A stretch of DNA of 64,000 nucleotides from Scylla paramamosain (taxonomy: Eukaryota; Arthropoda; Malacostraca; Decapoda; Portunidae), in NCBI RefSeq assembly GCF_035594125.1, contig NW_026973749.1:142501-206500 (forward strand), in the 5' to 3' direction. How positions within the stretch are numbered: position 1 is the stretch's first letter; each line of letters opens with the position of its first letter. Under the pieces are notes generated by a model. That model saw nothing but the letters and a program-made list of their open reading frames with translations, ran no database searches and was not told where the DNA came from. The position numbers were made by a program, and so were the translations under genes. Shown piece after piece: positions 1 to 10,820 of this stretch.

Positions 1-261
1 AGCAGAGATAATATTAATATTAGACTGAGGGAGATGGACGACAGATTTACCTTCTGTGAGCGTTTAAAAGTGAATTCTCCAACACTAGGAAAGAAATTAT
101 TGAACTCTTCGGCTTTATCACTTAGAATATAAAAAATATAGATAGTGTGTTTATTTTTCTGACTAGGGATAATTTCATTAATGACGTTCCATGTGGCCGA
201 AGTGTTCCCTTTACTGCCTTTGAGACGGTCGTGATAATGATGCGCCCTAGTTTTATTATTA

Positions 262-770
262 TTATTTGTTTATTTTTTTGCAATTTTCTTGGCAGTTTTT
301 TGTCAACTTGTTTTTTATTATCTTACTGATTTTATTACCCGTTGTCATCATATCATCATTAGAATCACCTAGGATAAAGATCCTTTTATCACGCAGACCT
401 ACCATCCTAAAAACATCTTGAATGTAGTCAAATGATGTGGCTAAAGCCTTAGGGTGTCGATATACACAACCAATGATGATGGCCGGCAACTTCCTGCACT
501 GTATCTTTACCCATACATCCTCCACGCCTGTCGGTCTTGGCACATCAAGGTTAATGACAGAGGGATTGAGGGTACTATGGACTTACATGCATATCCCGGC
601 TCCTCGACCATTGTCACATCTAAAAATCAATCACAATTAGGAATTTCTACGTAACCATCTGGGGTGTTTGCTTGAAGTCATGTTTCACTCATACATAAAA
701 CATCGATATTTCTATCTATTATCAATAACTTTACCTCGTCCAAACTCGATAACAGTGATTGTGCATTAAT
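262..770 (-). pseudogene. AP-like endonuclease domain of a LINE, decayed
   Basis: This domain nicks target DNA to start target-primed reverse transcription. On the minus strand the N-terminal block reads KHINAQSLLSSLDEVKLL, then CMSET followed by TGA where the family has W (SETW), so a catalytic-core codon is a stop. A second stop and a frameshift follow, then an open stretch (543 to 262) with GVEDVWVKIQ, IGCVYRHP and ILGDSNDD, the usual EN landmarks including the catalytic D of GDxND. The C-terminal SDH block is missing, apparently through the deletion at about 260. Confidence 0.75.
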
Positions 771-819
771 GTGTTTGACAGTTAGCGAATCCTTTTTTAA
801 CTCCTATATTTCAACAACG

Positions 820-1430
820 GCAGATGCTTCCTTGCCATCATCCTATGCCCTATACTGTTGACGTAAGCGGCTCTTATGACCTAAACGTTGACAGCTGCCA
901 CATAAGAGTTTGTGGTAAAATCTACAATTTCTTTGAACATGATTGAATTCGCCGCAATTGTAACACCCTGTTTTTTTTTTCTCTCTCTCTCACTAGCATA
1001 TTTATATCTTTCCTTTCTGTAACCATGCTAGTTATCACTGTACGTTTCCTGCGTTTCAAACACCGGGGTACTTGCGTGTTTCTGCACTAGGTGGCTTCTG
1101 TTCCATCTGCCCACTCCTGAGGTGTAGGCGTGGGCTTGATTATAAGCTGTATAGTGTCTGCCATCCAGCGTTCTCCTCAGGGTTGTATCGTGCAGACCGG
1201 GGCTGAATGCATCCTCCTCTTTGTTCCAGCCTGCCTCATGTTTTCTTGTCATTGCCCTGGCAGGTGTGAGATGAGAAGGACCTCGTGGTTTAGGAGCAGT
1301 GGGGGGCTGATGGGAAGCTTTATGGGTGGGAGACTTTCGGGTGTAAGACTTGCCTTGTTGGGTTGTTCTGCTATGAGCGCATAGGGAAACAATTCCCGCG
1401 TAGGTTGGCGGGCCGCGGGAGCCACCACTC
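820..1430 (-). pseudogene. LINE ORF1 (gag-like) remnant with CCHC zinc knuckle
   Basis: ORF1 proteins of non-LTR elements bind RNA and package the retrotransposition intermediate. The frame is open from about 1390 down to 1028 and is rich in Pro, Arg and Lys, then meets a TAG stop at about 1025. After a frame change in the homopolymer at 971-980, residues CYNCGEFNHVQRNC appear (924-965), matching CX2CX4HX4C. A second CX2CX4H follows (CGSCQRLGH) but lacks its last cysteine. The stop and the frame break show that it is not functional. Confidence 0.7.
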
Positions 1431-1489
1431 AGTTTGATTTTTTTTCTCTATGTATGTATAGTGTGGAAATAGCAAAGGCATCGTAGAAA

Positions 1490-2945
1490 ACACTAACATC
1501 TGGAGCTTCATCACTGTGTTTCAGGGAAAATATGAGTAAATCGTGTGAGTCTTGCCGTGGTAGGAAAGACTGCTTCCTGCGGGACCTTATCAAAAGAGCG
1601 TCTGGCACTGGTTTGGCAAGCAGCGGGACTAATAAAATAGGATGCCTTTGGTAATGCGTATATAGGAATATTACTGCCTGCCAAACACTACCTTGGCTTT
1701 GCAGTGAGGCTTTTGTATTCAGATGACCGCGGGACCTGAAATATGTAGACACAACTATACTAGGCAGGTCCAGTGAAAGGTATCACATTAAATATATTGC
1801 TTCATCCAGACGAGTTAGCAGCACAAGCATGAAGGAGGGTGGATCTCACAGGTGTTTGCTTTTGTTGAGATCCTTACCAAGAAGCGGTGACATCCAGAAC
1901 CAACAGCAACTACGATATCTTTGTGGTCTGTGGAGCCTTTGTTGTTGTTGTTGTTTTGTTGTGTAAGACGACGTTATAGGGAACATCCTGTGTCCTCGCA
2001 GTAACCACACGAAAAGGCAGGTATCTAACTAGGAGTAATCAGAGTTGTTGTTGTTGTTGTTGTTGTTGTTATCATAACCACAAATGGAGGAAGGTGGATG
2101 TGTTGTATTACTGAGCAACAATAAAGAAAGAAGAATAGATGAGTCAGGCCACCTTGGCGGAGATACTCAAAAGGGACTTTCATGTTTTGTGCCGTGAATA
2201 CTTTTTATGGCTAGACTGAAGTGGTACTTATTATTTTCTAAGTATATCCTTGCTGTTGTTTTTAGGTTTGTACCGCTGAATGTTGGGAAGCTTTTCACTT
2301 TTTATTATTTTATTTTCTTATTTGATCTTGTTATATATGTAATTGTGCTTGTTCGTTTTATTTTGTTGCAGCTGTTGTGCATATTTAACATTCTCAGCGT
2401 TTCAGGTGTGTTCTGTTTTGAGTGTTGTTTTTCATGTATCCATGTGTTCCTGCTTGGAGGAATTTGACACGTTTTATTTATGACTTCGTTTTTTTTTTTA
2501 ATATTTATTCTTTCCTTTTTTGTTCATGTGTATGTTGTAACTCGTGCAGTAGAGGATATCTGGTGGCTCTGTTTATGATGCTCCAGTTTTACCTCTTTTT
2601 ACAATAGTCAAGCTGCATCACTTTTTTATGTGGATGTTTTGATATTTTCAGGAAAGGATGGCAGGTGGTGCCGCGGTGAACACTGCCAACACGTGCAGGA
2701 GGAAAGTGAGTACCTGCTTCATTACATCATGTTCACTCTGTTTTGGAACTCGCTGTTAAACTTTTTTTTTTTCCATGTCAACCGAAACCTGTCACTGTTG
2801 CCTGCCTTTCTCCTCTTTGCTTCCCACGAATCTATGAAGGAAAGAAAGGATGTGCTTCCATGGTATCGTGTAAATAGTATTATCCATTGAAGGATTAGTT
2901 GAAACATTTTTTTAAAGATTTTTTTTTTGTGTCTCATTTTTGTGC
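1490..2945. repeat. Module A, partial copy 1
   Basis: Starting at the text CTAACATCTGGAGCTTCAT, this 1.45-kb stretch is repeated in the same order at 2957-4925 and 25653-27760. It holds (TTG)n tracts near 1937-1958 and 2044-2070, AT-rich sequence, and the 54-nt exon-like segment at 2652-2705. Copies 1 and 2 are in direct tandem. Alignment with copy 2 fades after about 2945. Open frames across it, such as 1429-1752 on the minus strand, differ between copies by frame-altering changes and look fortuitous. Confidence 0.85.
2652..2705 (+). other. Exon-like 54-nt segment, copy 1
   Basis: An acceptor-like TTTTGATATTTTCAG ends at 2651 and a donor AAA|GTGAGT begins at 2706. The enclosed 54 nt carry GAAAGG then ATG, and 16 codons read MAGGAAVNTANTCRRK, ending in phase 0. 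The same segment, with both splice signals unchanged, is found at 4041-4094 and 26839-26892. I do not recognise the peptide. It could be a first coding exon of a real gene or a chance pairing of splice-like sites. Confidence 0.35.
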
Positions 2946-2956
2946 CCTTATCTCCA

Positions 2957-3512
2957 GCCGAACATCTAGAGCTTCATTACATTATGTTTCAGGGAAAATA
3001 TGAGTAAATCGTGTGAGTCTTACCGAGGCAGGAAAGACGGCCTCCTGCGGGACCTTATCAAAAGAGCGTCTGACACTGGTTTGGTAAGCGACGAGACTAA
3101 AAAAAATAGGATGCGTTTGGTAATGCGTATATAGGAATGTTATTGCCAGCGAAACACTACCTTGGCTTTGCAGTGAGGCTTTTGTATTTAGATGACCGCG
3201 GGAGCTGAAATATGTAGACAAAACTATACTAGGTAGGTCCAGTGAAATGTATCATACTAAATATATTGCTTCATCCAGACGAGTTAGCAGCACAAGCATG
3301 AAGGAGGGTGGATCTCACAGGTGTTTGCTTTTGTTGAGATCCTTACCAAGAAGCGGTGACATCCAGAACCAACAGCAACTACGATATCTTTGTGGTCTCT
3401 TAAGCCTTTGTTGTTGTTGTTGTTTTGTTGTGTAAGAGGTTATAGGGAACATCCTGTGTCTTCGCAGTAACCACACGAAAAGGCAGGTATATAACTAGGA
3501 GTGGTCAGAGAG

Positions 3513-3549
<37 letters not shown>

Positions 3550-4925
3550 AAGCACAAACGGAGGAAGGTGGATGTGTTGTATTGCTGAGCAACAATAAAG
3601 AAAGAAGAATAGATGAGTCAGGCCACCTTGGCAGAGATACTCAAAAGGGACTTTCATGTTTTGTGCCGTGAATACTTTTTATGGTTAGACTGAAGTGGTA
3701 CTTATTATTTTCTAAGCATATCCTTGCTGTTGTTTTTTTAGGTTTTATTTTGTTGCAGGTGTTGTGCATATTTAACATTCTTAGAGTTTCAAGTGTGTTC
3801 TGTTTTCAGTGTTGTTTTTCATGTATCCATGTGTTCTTGCTTGGATGAATTTGACACGTTTTATTTATGACATTTCGTGTTTTTCTTCAGTATTTATTCT
3901 TTCGTTTTTTGTTCATGTGTATGTTGTAACTCATGCAGTAAATGATTTGTGGTAGTTCTGTTTATGATGCTTCATTTTTAGCTCTTTTTAGAATAGTCAA
4001 GCTGCATCACTTTCTTATGTGGATGTTTTGATATTTTCAGGAAAGGATGGCAGGTGGTGCCGCGGTGAACACTGCCAACACGTGCAGGAGGAAAGTGAGT
4101 ACCTGCTTCATTACATCATGTGCACTCTGTTTTGGAAATCGATGTTAAACTTTTTTTTTTTTCCATGTCAACCGAAACCTGTCACTGTTGCCTGCCTTTC
4201 TCCTGTCAGCTTCCCACGAATCTATGAAGGAAAGAAAGGATGTGCTTCCATGGTATCGTGTCAGTAGTATTATCCATTGAAGGAATAGTTTAAACCTTTT
4301 TTTCCAGAGCTTTGTTTTTGTCTCCCATTTTCTGCCTTCCCAGGGTATATATATGAAAGAAGAATGTAAATTTAGTCTATTATGTTCATTGTAACATGTA
4401 TTCCAGTCTTTGTGTGCTTATTTTAGTGTACTCGTATGCATAGAGAAAAGAAGGATACGAAATCATATATTTTCTATAATGGTGTCATCTTTATGGTGCA
4501 AATATTTGCTTGGAGATTCAGTTGAAACCTAATATTTAGGTTTCAATACCATTTTGGAGTTCAATTTTTTTTTTTCGTATTTATCTTTTGTATGTACGAA
4601 TATACGAGTGAAAAAATGGAAAGATGCAATTACAAAAAACTTTCCAGCATAAGAGGAATATTCACCTGAGACTTTATTAGGTAACAGATATCAGATATTC
4701 TAATTTATTCGTTTATTTATCGTTTACTGTGTTTTACCGTTATGTAGATTAATAATATTTTGCATGTTATGATAAAGTGTCCTTGGAAAATATTAATGTA
4801 ACACATTTCATTTAGTGTGGATTTGATTTCCACATAAAAAAAAGATAAATAAATAAATGAATAAAAATAAAATGAAATAAAATAATCTTTCATTCTATGG
4901 AGAAAACATATTTACGTTTTCTTTT
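2957..4925. repeat. Module A, copy 2 (start of unit 1)
   Basis: Second copy of module A. It extends about 0.5 kb further than copy 1 and matches 25653-27760 to its end (the CTATGGAGAAAACA text near 4897 and 27726). It includes (TTG)n at 3512-3544 and the exon-like segment at 4041-4094. The final part is AT-rich with a short AAAT tract near 4845-4880. Confidence 0.85.
4041..4094 (+). other. Exon-like 54-nt segment, copy 2
   Basis: Same acceptor (ATATTTTCAG ending at 4040), the same ATG at 4047-4049 and the same donor (GTGAGT from 4095) as copy 1. The 54 nt read identically to copy 1 here. The flanks differ at several positions, which hints at constraint, but the segment is too short to prove it. 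Confidence 0.35.
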
Positions 4926-5624
4926 TTCAATTGGTATTGATATTATTTTTAACTCTGATATCCCGGGAAGCGTTACTACCATGATATTTGTGACTTAACG
5001 TAAGGTAGCTTTTTATCGTCATAACCTTTGTTGCAGCTTTATTCAAGTAAAATCAAAGAGAGGCAAGCTTATATTGTTCTGTGAAGTGTTGTTATTTGTC
5101 TGTGTGTGTGTTGATTGTCACCTTGAAAAGTCAAGGTGACGTGGGCCTTGATGACTAGAGCCGGCCCACACTATTTGTCTCCCTTTTTTTAGAGGCTCGT
5201 CGTTGTAGATTTCTGAAAATATTAGTTTCATCACGTTTTTAATTTTCCTTGTCAGCAAATGAAAGAAAATTTATGATTTTCTTTATCATTTAGTAACGTA
5301 TTGAATATCTATGGAGGGATTATTCCCATGGCGGAGCGAGGGGGCTCTATTTTTGTTACTACTGCACATCTGTACACCCCACCGCTCCCACCTGGCCCTG
5401 GAGGGTACAACGATGATTTGGCCAGGATCATCTTTTGGTGTCTATCGCATAAAAAAATTTCGATTTCAGTTTCCGAAACACTTCTTGGTTAGCAACTTTT
5501 GAAGGCGTATCTTCGTCAGACTCACCTTTTTTGCTGTCTTTTGCATATTTTGATTTATCGAGAGGTGGGCGAAGGTTTTTGCCTGGCAACTCGCTCAACT
5601 ATCGCCTCATCACTACAGAACGAG
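4926..5624. other. Unit-1-specific spacer with two adjacent hairpins
   Basis: No counterpart exists in unit 2, which has a different 1-kb spacer at the same place. I recognise no gene. Two neighbouring perfect inverted repeats stand out: a 10-bp stem at 5117-5126/5131-5140 with a 4-nt loop, then a 7-bp stem GTGGGCC/GGCCCAC at 5141-5147/5163-5169. Short open frames near 5301-5502 match no family I know. Confidence 0.5.
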
Positions 5625-5784
5625 TTGGAGGGCGTAAAATGCGCGAATTATTTGCCCTAACTCACTTCATACACGGGATAGCCAGTCTTGGTTGACACCA
5701 TCAGACTCAGACACTTTTTTTTTTCTTTTTGTCTTGAGGGTTTAACACAGTCCTCTGATTATGTGTTTGTCTTGTCGGATGCAG

Positions 5785-5870
5785 CAGCGGCGGGACCTTT
5801 TTCCTTCCTCGCGGCCAGACGACGAGGACTGGCTTTTTGCTGCTCCTCCTGACACACTCACAATTTACCG
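5785..5870 (+). pseudogene. Exon-like segment b, copy 1, frame broken
   Basis: A pyrimidine-rich tract and GATGCAG precede it, and a strong donor (CCG|GTGAGT at 5871) follows. Compared with the copy at 28948-29032, one extra T lies in the T-run near 5799-5803. That shifts the coding frame and produces a stop before the donor. The reading frame seen in the other copy is therefore lost here, unless the extra T is a sequencing or assembly error in a homopolymer. Confidence 0.45.
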
Positions 5871-6284
5871 GTGAGTGACGGGGACGGAGCTGTTTTTGTA
5901 GCGCAGTGTACGTCCTTCCATTTTTAGGTAAACATTTAAGTGAAGGCTGTCATGCTTGCCTATGTTATTCCATGTGCATGTAAGGTAAGGCTGCTTGACA
6001 AAGTGTCTGACTCACTGCAGACACTTGCTTTATGCTGTACTGAAATAAACAAGTAATTTCTCAGTGAGTCACAAAAGTGCCTCTCAATACGATGTGGTAA
6101 TGAAAAGTAGAATATGAAATAGATAGATAATAAATAAGTGAATAAATAAATAAATAAATAAATAAATGGATGAATTAATGCATACCCTAGAGAACATTTC
6201 ATACCTACTGAGCTTACCATAGCAAATACACTGATATGCTACAAAAAATGCACACAAGTATATGAAGATGGAAAAAAATGGGGG
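5871..6284. other. Intron-like duplicated spacer, no gene seen
   Basis: AT-rich sequence closely matching 29033-29448 in unit 2. The only structure is an (AAAT)n tract at about 6137-6168. No coding pattern is visible. Confidence 0.6.
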
Positions 6285-6560
6285 AAGTCTGTCTTGTGTT
6301 GTTATTTCTATGGTTACTGCTCTTCTGAATTTGCCATCAGCATGCGTCTCTCCTTCCCCACGCTGACGCTACACAAGACTTTCACTTTATTCCGTTCCCT
6401 TTCAGTAGTCCAGGAGTTAAGCAATATCTTCATTCTTTCATCCCCTTCATTGGTAAACTCTGGATTTGTCTGCCTGTTTCTGTTTTCTTCCCCTTCCTGT
6501 GACTAGTTGTTTTAAGAGTATTGAGGCACTTCCAGAAACATATTTAGATTTTTTATTATT
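6285..6560 (+). mobile_element. Ancient LINE 3'-end remnant (RT protein C-terminus)
   Basis: Plus-strand frames carry scattered matches to the C-terminal domain at 10291-10713: GYCSSEFAISMRLSFP corresponds to DNCSSDLANCMPPVLSHP, and LHSFIPFIGKLWNS (clearer in the copy at 29448-29700) to QSFIPFSGKLWNS. Frameshifts separate the pieces. This is an old, dead copy shared by units 1 and 2, so it predates the duplication. Confidence 0.6.
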
Positions 6561-6916
6561 GACTTTTTTTTTTTCTCTTTTTTTGTCTGTATGTATGGAA
6601 GCGGCAACTGAAAAAAAAAAGAAAATTTTGTTCCTCTGTTTGCCATTCGCCAAGAAGATATGAGAGTGTGAGTATAAGTAGTGGCTATATGCAAATGTTA
6701 GAATACCATTTTATACTGACTCTAGATTAAACATGTATTGCATTGTTTACTGCAGTGTTTCAAGTTGAGCCGTCCAATATCTTTTGCATCTAATTGATTT
6801 TTGTGTTCGGCTATTTGAAATTTTTATTTCCAAATGCAGTTCCATGTTTTTAAGAAGTATAAAGGGTTGGAGGAAAATAAAGCTTTCCTGAGTTGTAATA
6901 GGTGAATGTTAATAAC

Positions 6917-6952
6917 AGTAGTAGTAGTAGCAGTAGTAGTAGTAGTAGTAGT
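6917..6952. repeat. (TAG)n microsatellite
   Basis: About 12 AGT units with one CAG interruption. The same tract occurs at 30062-30118 and at 41336-41355. In the last place it forms the junction between the LINE at 39693-41335 and duplicon unit 3. Confidence 0.9.
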
Positions 6953-7196
6953 AAAGAGCAGGATTATCAGCTGGAGTGACACCAATTCAGTTTTTCTACT
7001 ATTTATATTTTCTTACTATTATTCCACACCTTGTCAATCCACGCAAGGAAAAAAAAAGAAAAGAAAAAAAAAAGAAAACGTATATTAAAAAAGTGAGAGG
7101 CAAGACCAGCAAGTGAAACACGCCCTGCCTTCTCCATAGACTTCACGTGTTTACTGCCGCGCTTCCTGCCTGATAATTATAGTCTTACGCTGGAGG

Positions 7197-7488
7197 CTCT
7201 CTCTCTCTCTCTCTCTCTCTCTCAGTGACGTGCATGGGTGTGGTTGTCGAGAGCAGAGCAAACGGCCAAATGTACGGCGACGGGCTAGTGTTTGCATGCG
7301 CCGCGTGGGGCGTGCAGTTTGTATGTAAAAGAGGAAGGCAACTGGTCGGGTGGGGACAAGGAGGAGGAGGAGTAGGAGCAGCAGGAGGAGAAGGAGGAGG
7401 GAGAGGAGGAGGAGGAGGAGGAGGAGGAGGAGGAGGAGGAGGAGGAGGAGGAGGAGGAGGAGGAGGAGGAGGAAAAGGAGGAGGCGTA
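7197..7488. repeat. (CT)n tract and 120-bp (GGA)n tract
   Basis: (CT)13 lies at about 7197-7223 and an interrupted (GGA)n at 7359-7486, with a pure core near 7404-7472. Between them lies a duplicated segment containing GAGAGCAGAGCAAACGGCC. The (GGA)n tract is where unit 2 loses similarity until the (GGT)n tract near 9663. Poly-Gly and poly-Arg frames here come from the repeat. Confidence 0.95.
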
Positions 7489-7489
7489 G

Positions 7490-8650
7490 CGTAGCGTGGT
7501 CTGGATGGCGTGTAGGATTATGTGACGCTCAAAGGCAGCTTCAGTACACTGTGGCTCACTGTATTAGAGTGAGCCACCTGACGGGGTGCGCTCTCAGGGT
7601 GATTGCTTGTATTCTATGTAGCCTGGCGGGGCTGTGGCACTCCCTGCAGGTTATTGGCTCAGGAGGGAGAGGTAATGTCGGATGTTAGTGTGGTACTCTG
7701 CTGTGGGTGATGAGTTGTGTTTGTAATGATACAGCGCCTAAAGTTTGTTAAAGTGATGCAGCTTGTAGAGCATAAATACAGTGACATCATCACCACTATA
7801 GTCTCTCCCTTTACGCTGTAACGGAATGATGTAGATGTGGTGATGTAGTCTGGAATAATGGTGTACACTACAGAAAATAAATAAAAATCCCAGTAATATC
7901 AACAGTTCCATTCTCGTGAAAGGTTCAGTGTTCCTCCATTATGTTGTTTATTTTCAGCTTTTCCACTCTATGTTCACTTAACTTGACAAATGTGTTCCAC
8001 GTGTGTCCCAAGGCGAAAAAAAAAAAAAAACGTACCATTTTATACGCCTTTTTCATATCTTGCTTTATACAAAACTTTTTTTTTAACGATGTTCTCTGAA
8101 AAACACTAGTCTCTTTTTTGTCTGCCTTCTTTTTGTTATTATATGTTTCTAGCTACAAGCAAGTTTGTCCAGAAAGGAAAAGAAAAAAATATCATACTGT
8201 TGTTATATTCCTTTTTCATATCCTCACACAGAGAACAATTTTTAACAATAAATAGGGATAAACTTTATCCTCACCTCCTCCGTCTCCTTTTAATTTGTCT
8301 GTAGAGAGGAAAAATCTAAGTTCTTTTCCATATTTTCATTCATATAGACCATTTTTTTTTTTTTTTTGCCTTCAATAATGTATAGGATTAAAACATAGCC
8401 TCACTTCTTCTATCTCCTTTTTGCTGTGATATGTTTTGACCCTACACGCTGGTATGGTCCGCCTGCCCCTCTTGCCCGCCCCCTTCCCCCTGACAGACCC
8501 GCGTGTGGCCGTGGAGTGTGGCTCCCCAAATAGTCATCCAGTATTGCTCTTAAAAATGATCCCGTGATGCGTCTACAGAATGGTTGCTTAAAGTGTGTTG
8601 CTGGGTTGGGGGGGTGGGGGGAAAGTGACTGATGTGGCTCTCTGGCCTAG
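7490..8650. other. Unit-1-only stretch without a recognisable gene
   Basis: Mixed sequence with T- and A-runs (8012-8029, 8350-8367) and a C-rich patch near 8460-8500. It has no match in units 2 or 3. I see no coding pattern, transposon ends or structured RNA. Confidence 0.5.
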
Positions 8651-8652
8651 AA

Positions 8653-8653
<1 letters not shown>

Positions 8654-8734
<81 letters not shown>

Positions 8735-8880
8735 TCGAATCCTGATTTCACTGAATGGTTTAAGAACATATTCACGTGTTATTCATGAGCCATCACTTAC
8801 TGCAGCAGCAGCAGCAGGAGGAGGAGGAGGAGGAGGAGGAGGAGGAGGAGGAGGAGGAGGAGGAGGAGGAGGAGGAGGAA
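8654..8880. repeat. (CT)n followed by (CAG)n/(GGA)n
   Basis: A 77-bp (CT)n at 8654-8730, then 70 bp of plain sequence, then CAG units (about 8803-8816) leading into (GGA)n (8817-8879). In unit 3 the sequence jumps from a CT tract directly to the text after this GGA tract. Confidence 0.95.
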
Positions 8881-8884
8881 AGAA

Positions 8885-9662
8885 TACAAAGGAATACAAA
8901 GGAATGCACTGGAAGACCAAACCTTGAGGTATTGACGAGGCTGTTTGGATAATTATTGTACATTAACTATTATTGGGAGATACAGGATAGTACAGAAGGT
9001 TCCTCCCCACCAATCCCTCCAGCAGAAGCTGACAAGATACAGGAATTGATACCACGTGGTATAGAAAAACCACATAGAACTTGAGAGAATAGCGAGGGAA
9101 AGAGCTGTGGTCTGTCTACTTTTGTTTGTGAGGGAGAGTGTAAATGCATGATAGTTGTGTGATGTGGTGTGTGCGTAGCGCAGGTGAAGGCACAGTTTGG
9201 TTGTTGAGGGGTGGTGCAGCATCCTTGCGTTGCGCTTTCCAGGGAGGCGGCAGTCAATCAGGCCACAGCTTCGGTCACTGGGTTGGTGTACCTTCCCTTT
9301 AGAGGCTGCATACACAGGTTATCCCCTGCAACTTTGACCTCTAGTACTTAAAATCACAAGGTTGATCAATAACAGGAGAATGCGGACGAAGAAAATGAGG
9401 ATTACATGTGATTACAATGGATAACCAACAGAAACACTCCCACAGGTCTTTACATATCGCTTTGTAATTAATTTAAGCTAAGTACCATTTAGTAAAGTAA
9501 GCAAGAGCAGTGTATGACTTCTGCCAAACTGACACGTCCTTGTGCTTGTGCTGGCGTAGGAAAATCATCGTGCAGTGTGGGGAAAACTGGCTGCATTTTG
9601 ACTGGAAAAAATGAAGTGAAATTCTATTATTCCTATGGAAAAAAGCAAGAGGAGAAGGAGAA
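8885..9662. other. Duplicated spacer shared by units 1 and 3
   Basis: Matches 41786-42600 closely; about seven differences are visible in the first 430 bp. An open frame of 120 codons on the minus strand (9315 to 8953) persists in both copies. Most of the differences within it change the amino acid, so it is probably not a maintained protein. It is absent from unit 2. Confidence 0.6.
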
Positions 9663-10035
9663 GGTGGTGGTGGTGGTGGTGGTGGTGTTTATAATTTTTC
9701 TATTCCTCCTCTTTAGGGTGAAATGTAGATTTTTTCACTTTTGAAAATTGGACGTTTTTTTTTTCTTATTGCACAAAATAAAAAAAATCAATGTTTCCGA
9801 AAAGACGGTATTCAAACGTAAAAAAAAGGAAGCTTCTTCACTTGTCTTATTCATTGTGACGTAACATTCTGAGATAATTTGTGCACCCAAATGCACAGAC
9901 AAAGGGATGTCTGAAGTGGACGCTTTTATTAATTCCGTTATTACCCTCTAGTGCAGTGGTTTTCATCTCCTTTCAGGCCTCGGGCCACTAACAAAACAAA
10001 AAAAAAAAAAAAAATGTGGAACCTTTCAGTTTTGG

Positions 10036-10820
10036 TTTGGACCGTAATGTAGCATCTTGTGTCGTCAACTTTCCAGATATCTATCCCATCTTCTTCAATG
10101 ACATTCGACTGTCCCCTTCTACACTGAATATCCTCGGTCTGTCCTTTACTTATTATCTGAACTGAAAACTTCACATCTTATTTCTAGCTAAAACAGCTTC
10201 TATGAAGTTAGGCGTTGTGAGACGTCTCCGCCAGTTTTTCTCATCCCCCCCCCGCTACTAACTCTGTGCAAGGGCCTTATCCGTCCAAGTATGAAGTATG
10301 CATTACATGTCTGGGGGGATTCCACTCATACTGCTCTTCTAGACAGGGTGGAATCAAAAGCTTTTCGTCTCATCAACTCCTCTCCTCTAACTGACTGTCT
10401 TCAGCCTCTCTCTCTCCGCCGTAATGTTGCATCTCTAGCTGTCTTTTACCGCTATTTTCATGATAACTGTTCTTCTGATCTTGCTAACTGTATGCCTCCC
10501 GTCCTCTCCCACCCTCGTTGCACAAGAATTTCTTCTTTCTCTCACTCCTATTCTGTCCACCTCTCTAACTCAAGAGTTAACCAGTATTTTCAGTCATTCA
10601 TTCCTTTCTCTGGTAAACTCTGGAACTCCCTGCCTGCTTCTATATTTCCACCTTCCTATGACTTGAATTTCTTCAAGAGGGAGGTTTCAAGACACTTATT
10701 CATCAATTTTTGACTATTGCTTTGACCCTTTTATGGGACTGGTATTTCAATGGGCATTTTTTTTTATTGTATTTTTGTTGCCCTTGGCCAGTGTCCTTCC
10801 TACATAAAAAAAAAAAAAAA
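10036..10820 (+). mobile_element. 5'-truncated LINE with poly(A) tail, unit 1 only
   Basis: Unit 1 has about 830 bp (10039-10868) that unit 2 lacks at 31020/31021. Most of this is the 3' end of a non-LTR element: the C-terminal part of the RT protein, a short 3' UTR and a poly(A) run at 10806-10820. The frame opens with FNDIRLSPSTLNILGLSF, hits one TGA where W is expected, and shifts in the C-run at about 10246-10255. Strong 5' truncation and poly(A) are the normal result of target-primed insertion. About 48 bp after the poly(A) are also missing from unit 2, so no clean empty site can be read. Confidence 0.8.
10258..10713 (+). pseudogene. C-terminal domain of LINE ORF2 (after the RT core)
   Basis: Open from about LLTLCKGLIRPSMKYALHVW (10255) to the stop at 10714, about 150 codons. 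Landmarks include LDRVESKAFRLINS, FHDNCSSDLANCMPP, SFIPFSGKLWNSLPASIFPP and FFKREVSRHLFINF, the conserved end of this LINE family. The polymerase core and catalytic residues lie upstream and are absent, so it is a 5'-truncated remnant that encodes no working enzyme. The upstream part of the same domain is in another frame because of a run of C. Confidence 0.75.

Larger units (their letters stand above)
1..1430 (-). mobile_element. Decayed non-LTR retrotransposon fragment (ORF1, endonuclease, linker)
   Basis: Read on the minus strand, three domains follow in LINE order. A proline-rich ORF1 with a CCHC knuckle lies at about 1430 to 820, an AP-type endonuclease at about 770 to 262, and the endonuclease-to-RT linker at 260 to 1. 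The linker frame is open and contains the pieces ATWNVINEII and KAEEFNNFF, which are typical of that region. The endonuclease and linker are joined directly, so a stretch between them is deleted. Stops and frameshifts occur in ORF1 and in the endonuclease, and no RT lies inside the window, so the copy is dead. The endonuclease resembles the copy at 46455-48064, so both probably belong to one family. The upstream (right) limit near 1430 is approximate. Confidence 0.8.

Noticed and set aside
1429..1752. 107-codon minus-strand frame in module A as a gene (also at 2982-3221 and 25676-25930)
   Set aside because: The three copies share a start but diverge by frame-altering indels, so the reading frame is not maintained.
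8953..9315. 120-codon minus-strand frame conserved in units 1 and 3
   Set aside because: About six nucleotide differences give about five residue changes, as expected for neutral sequence, and a second overlapping frame is equally open.
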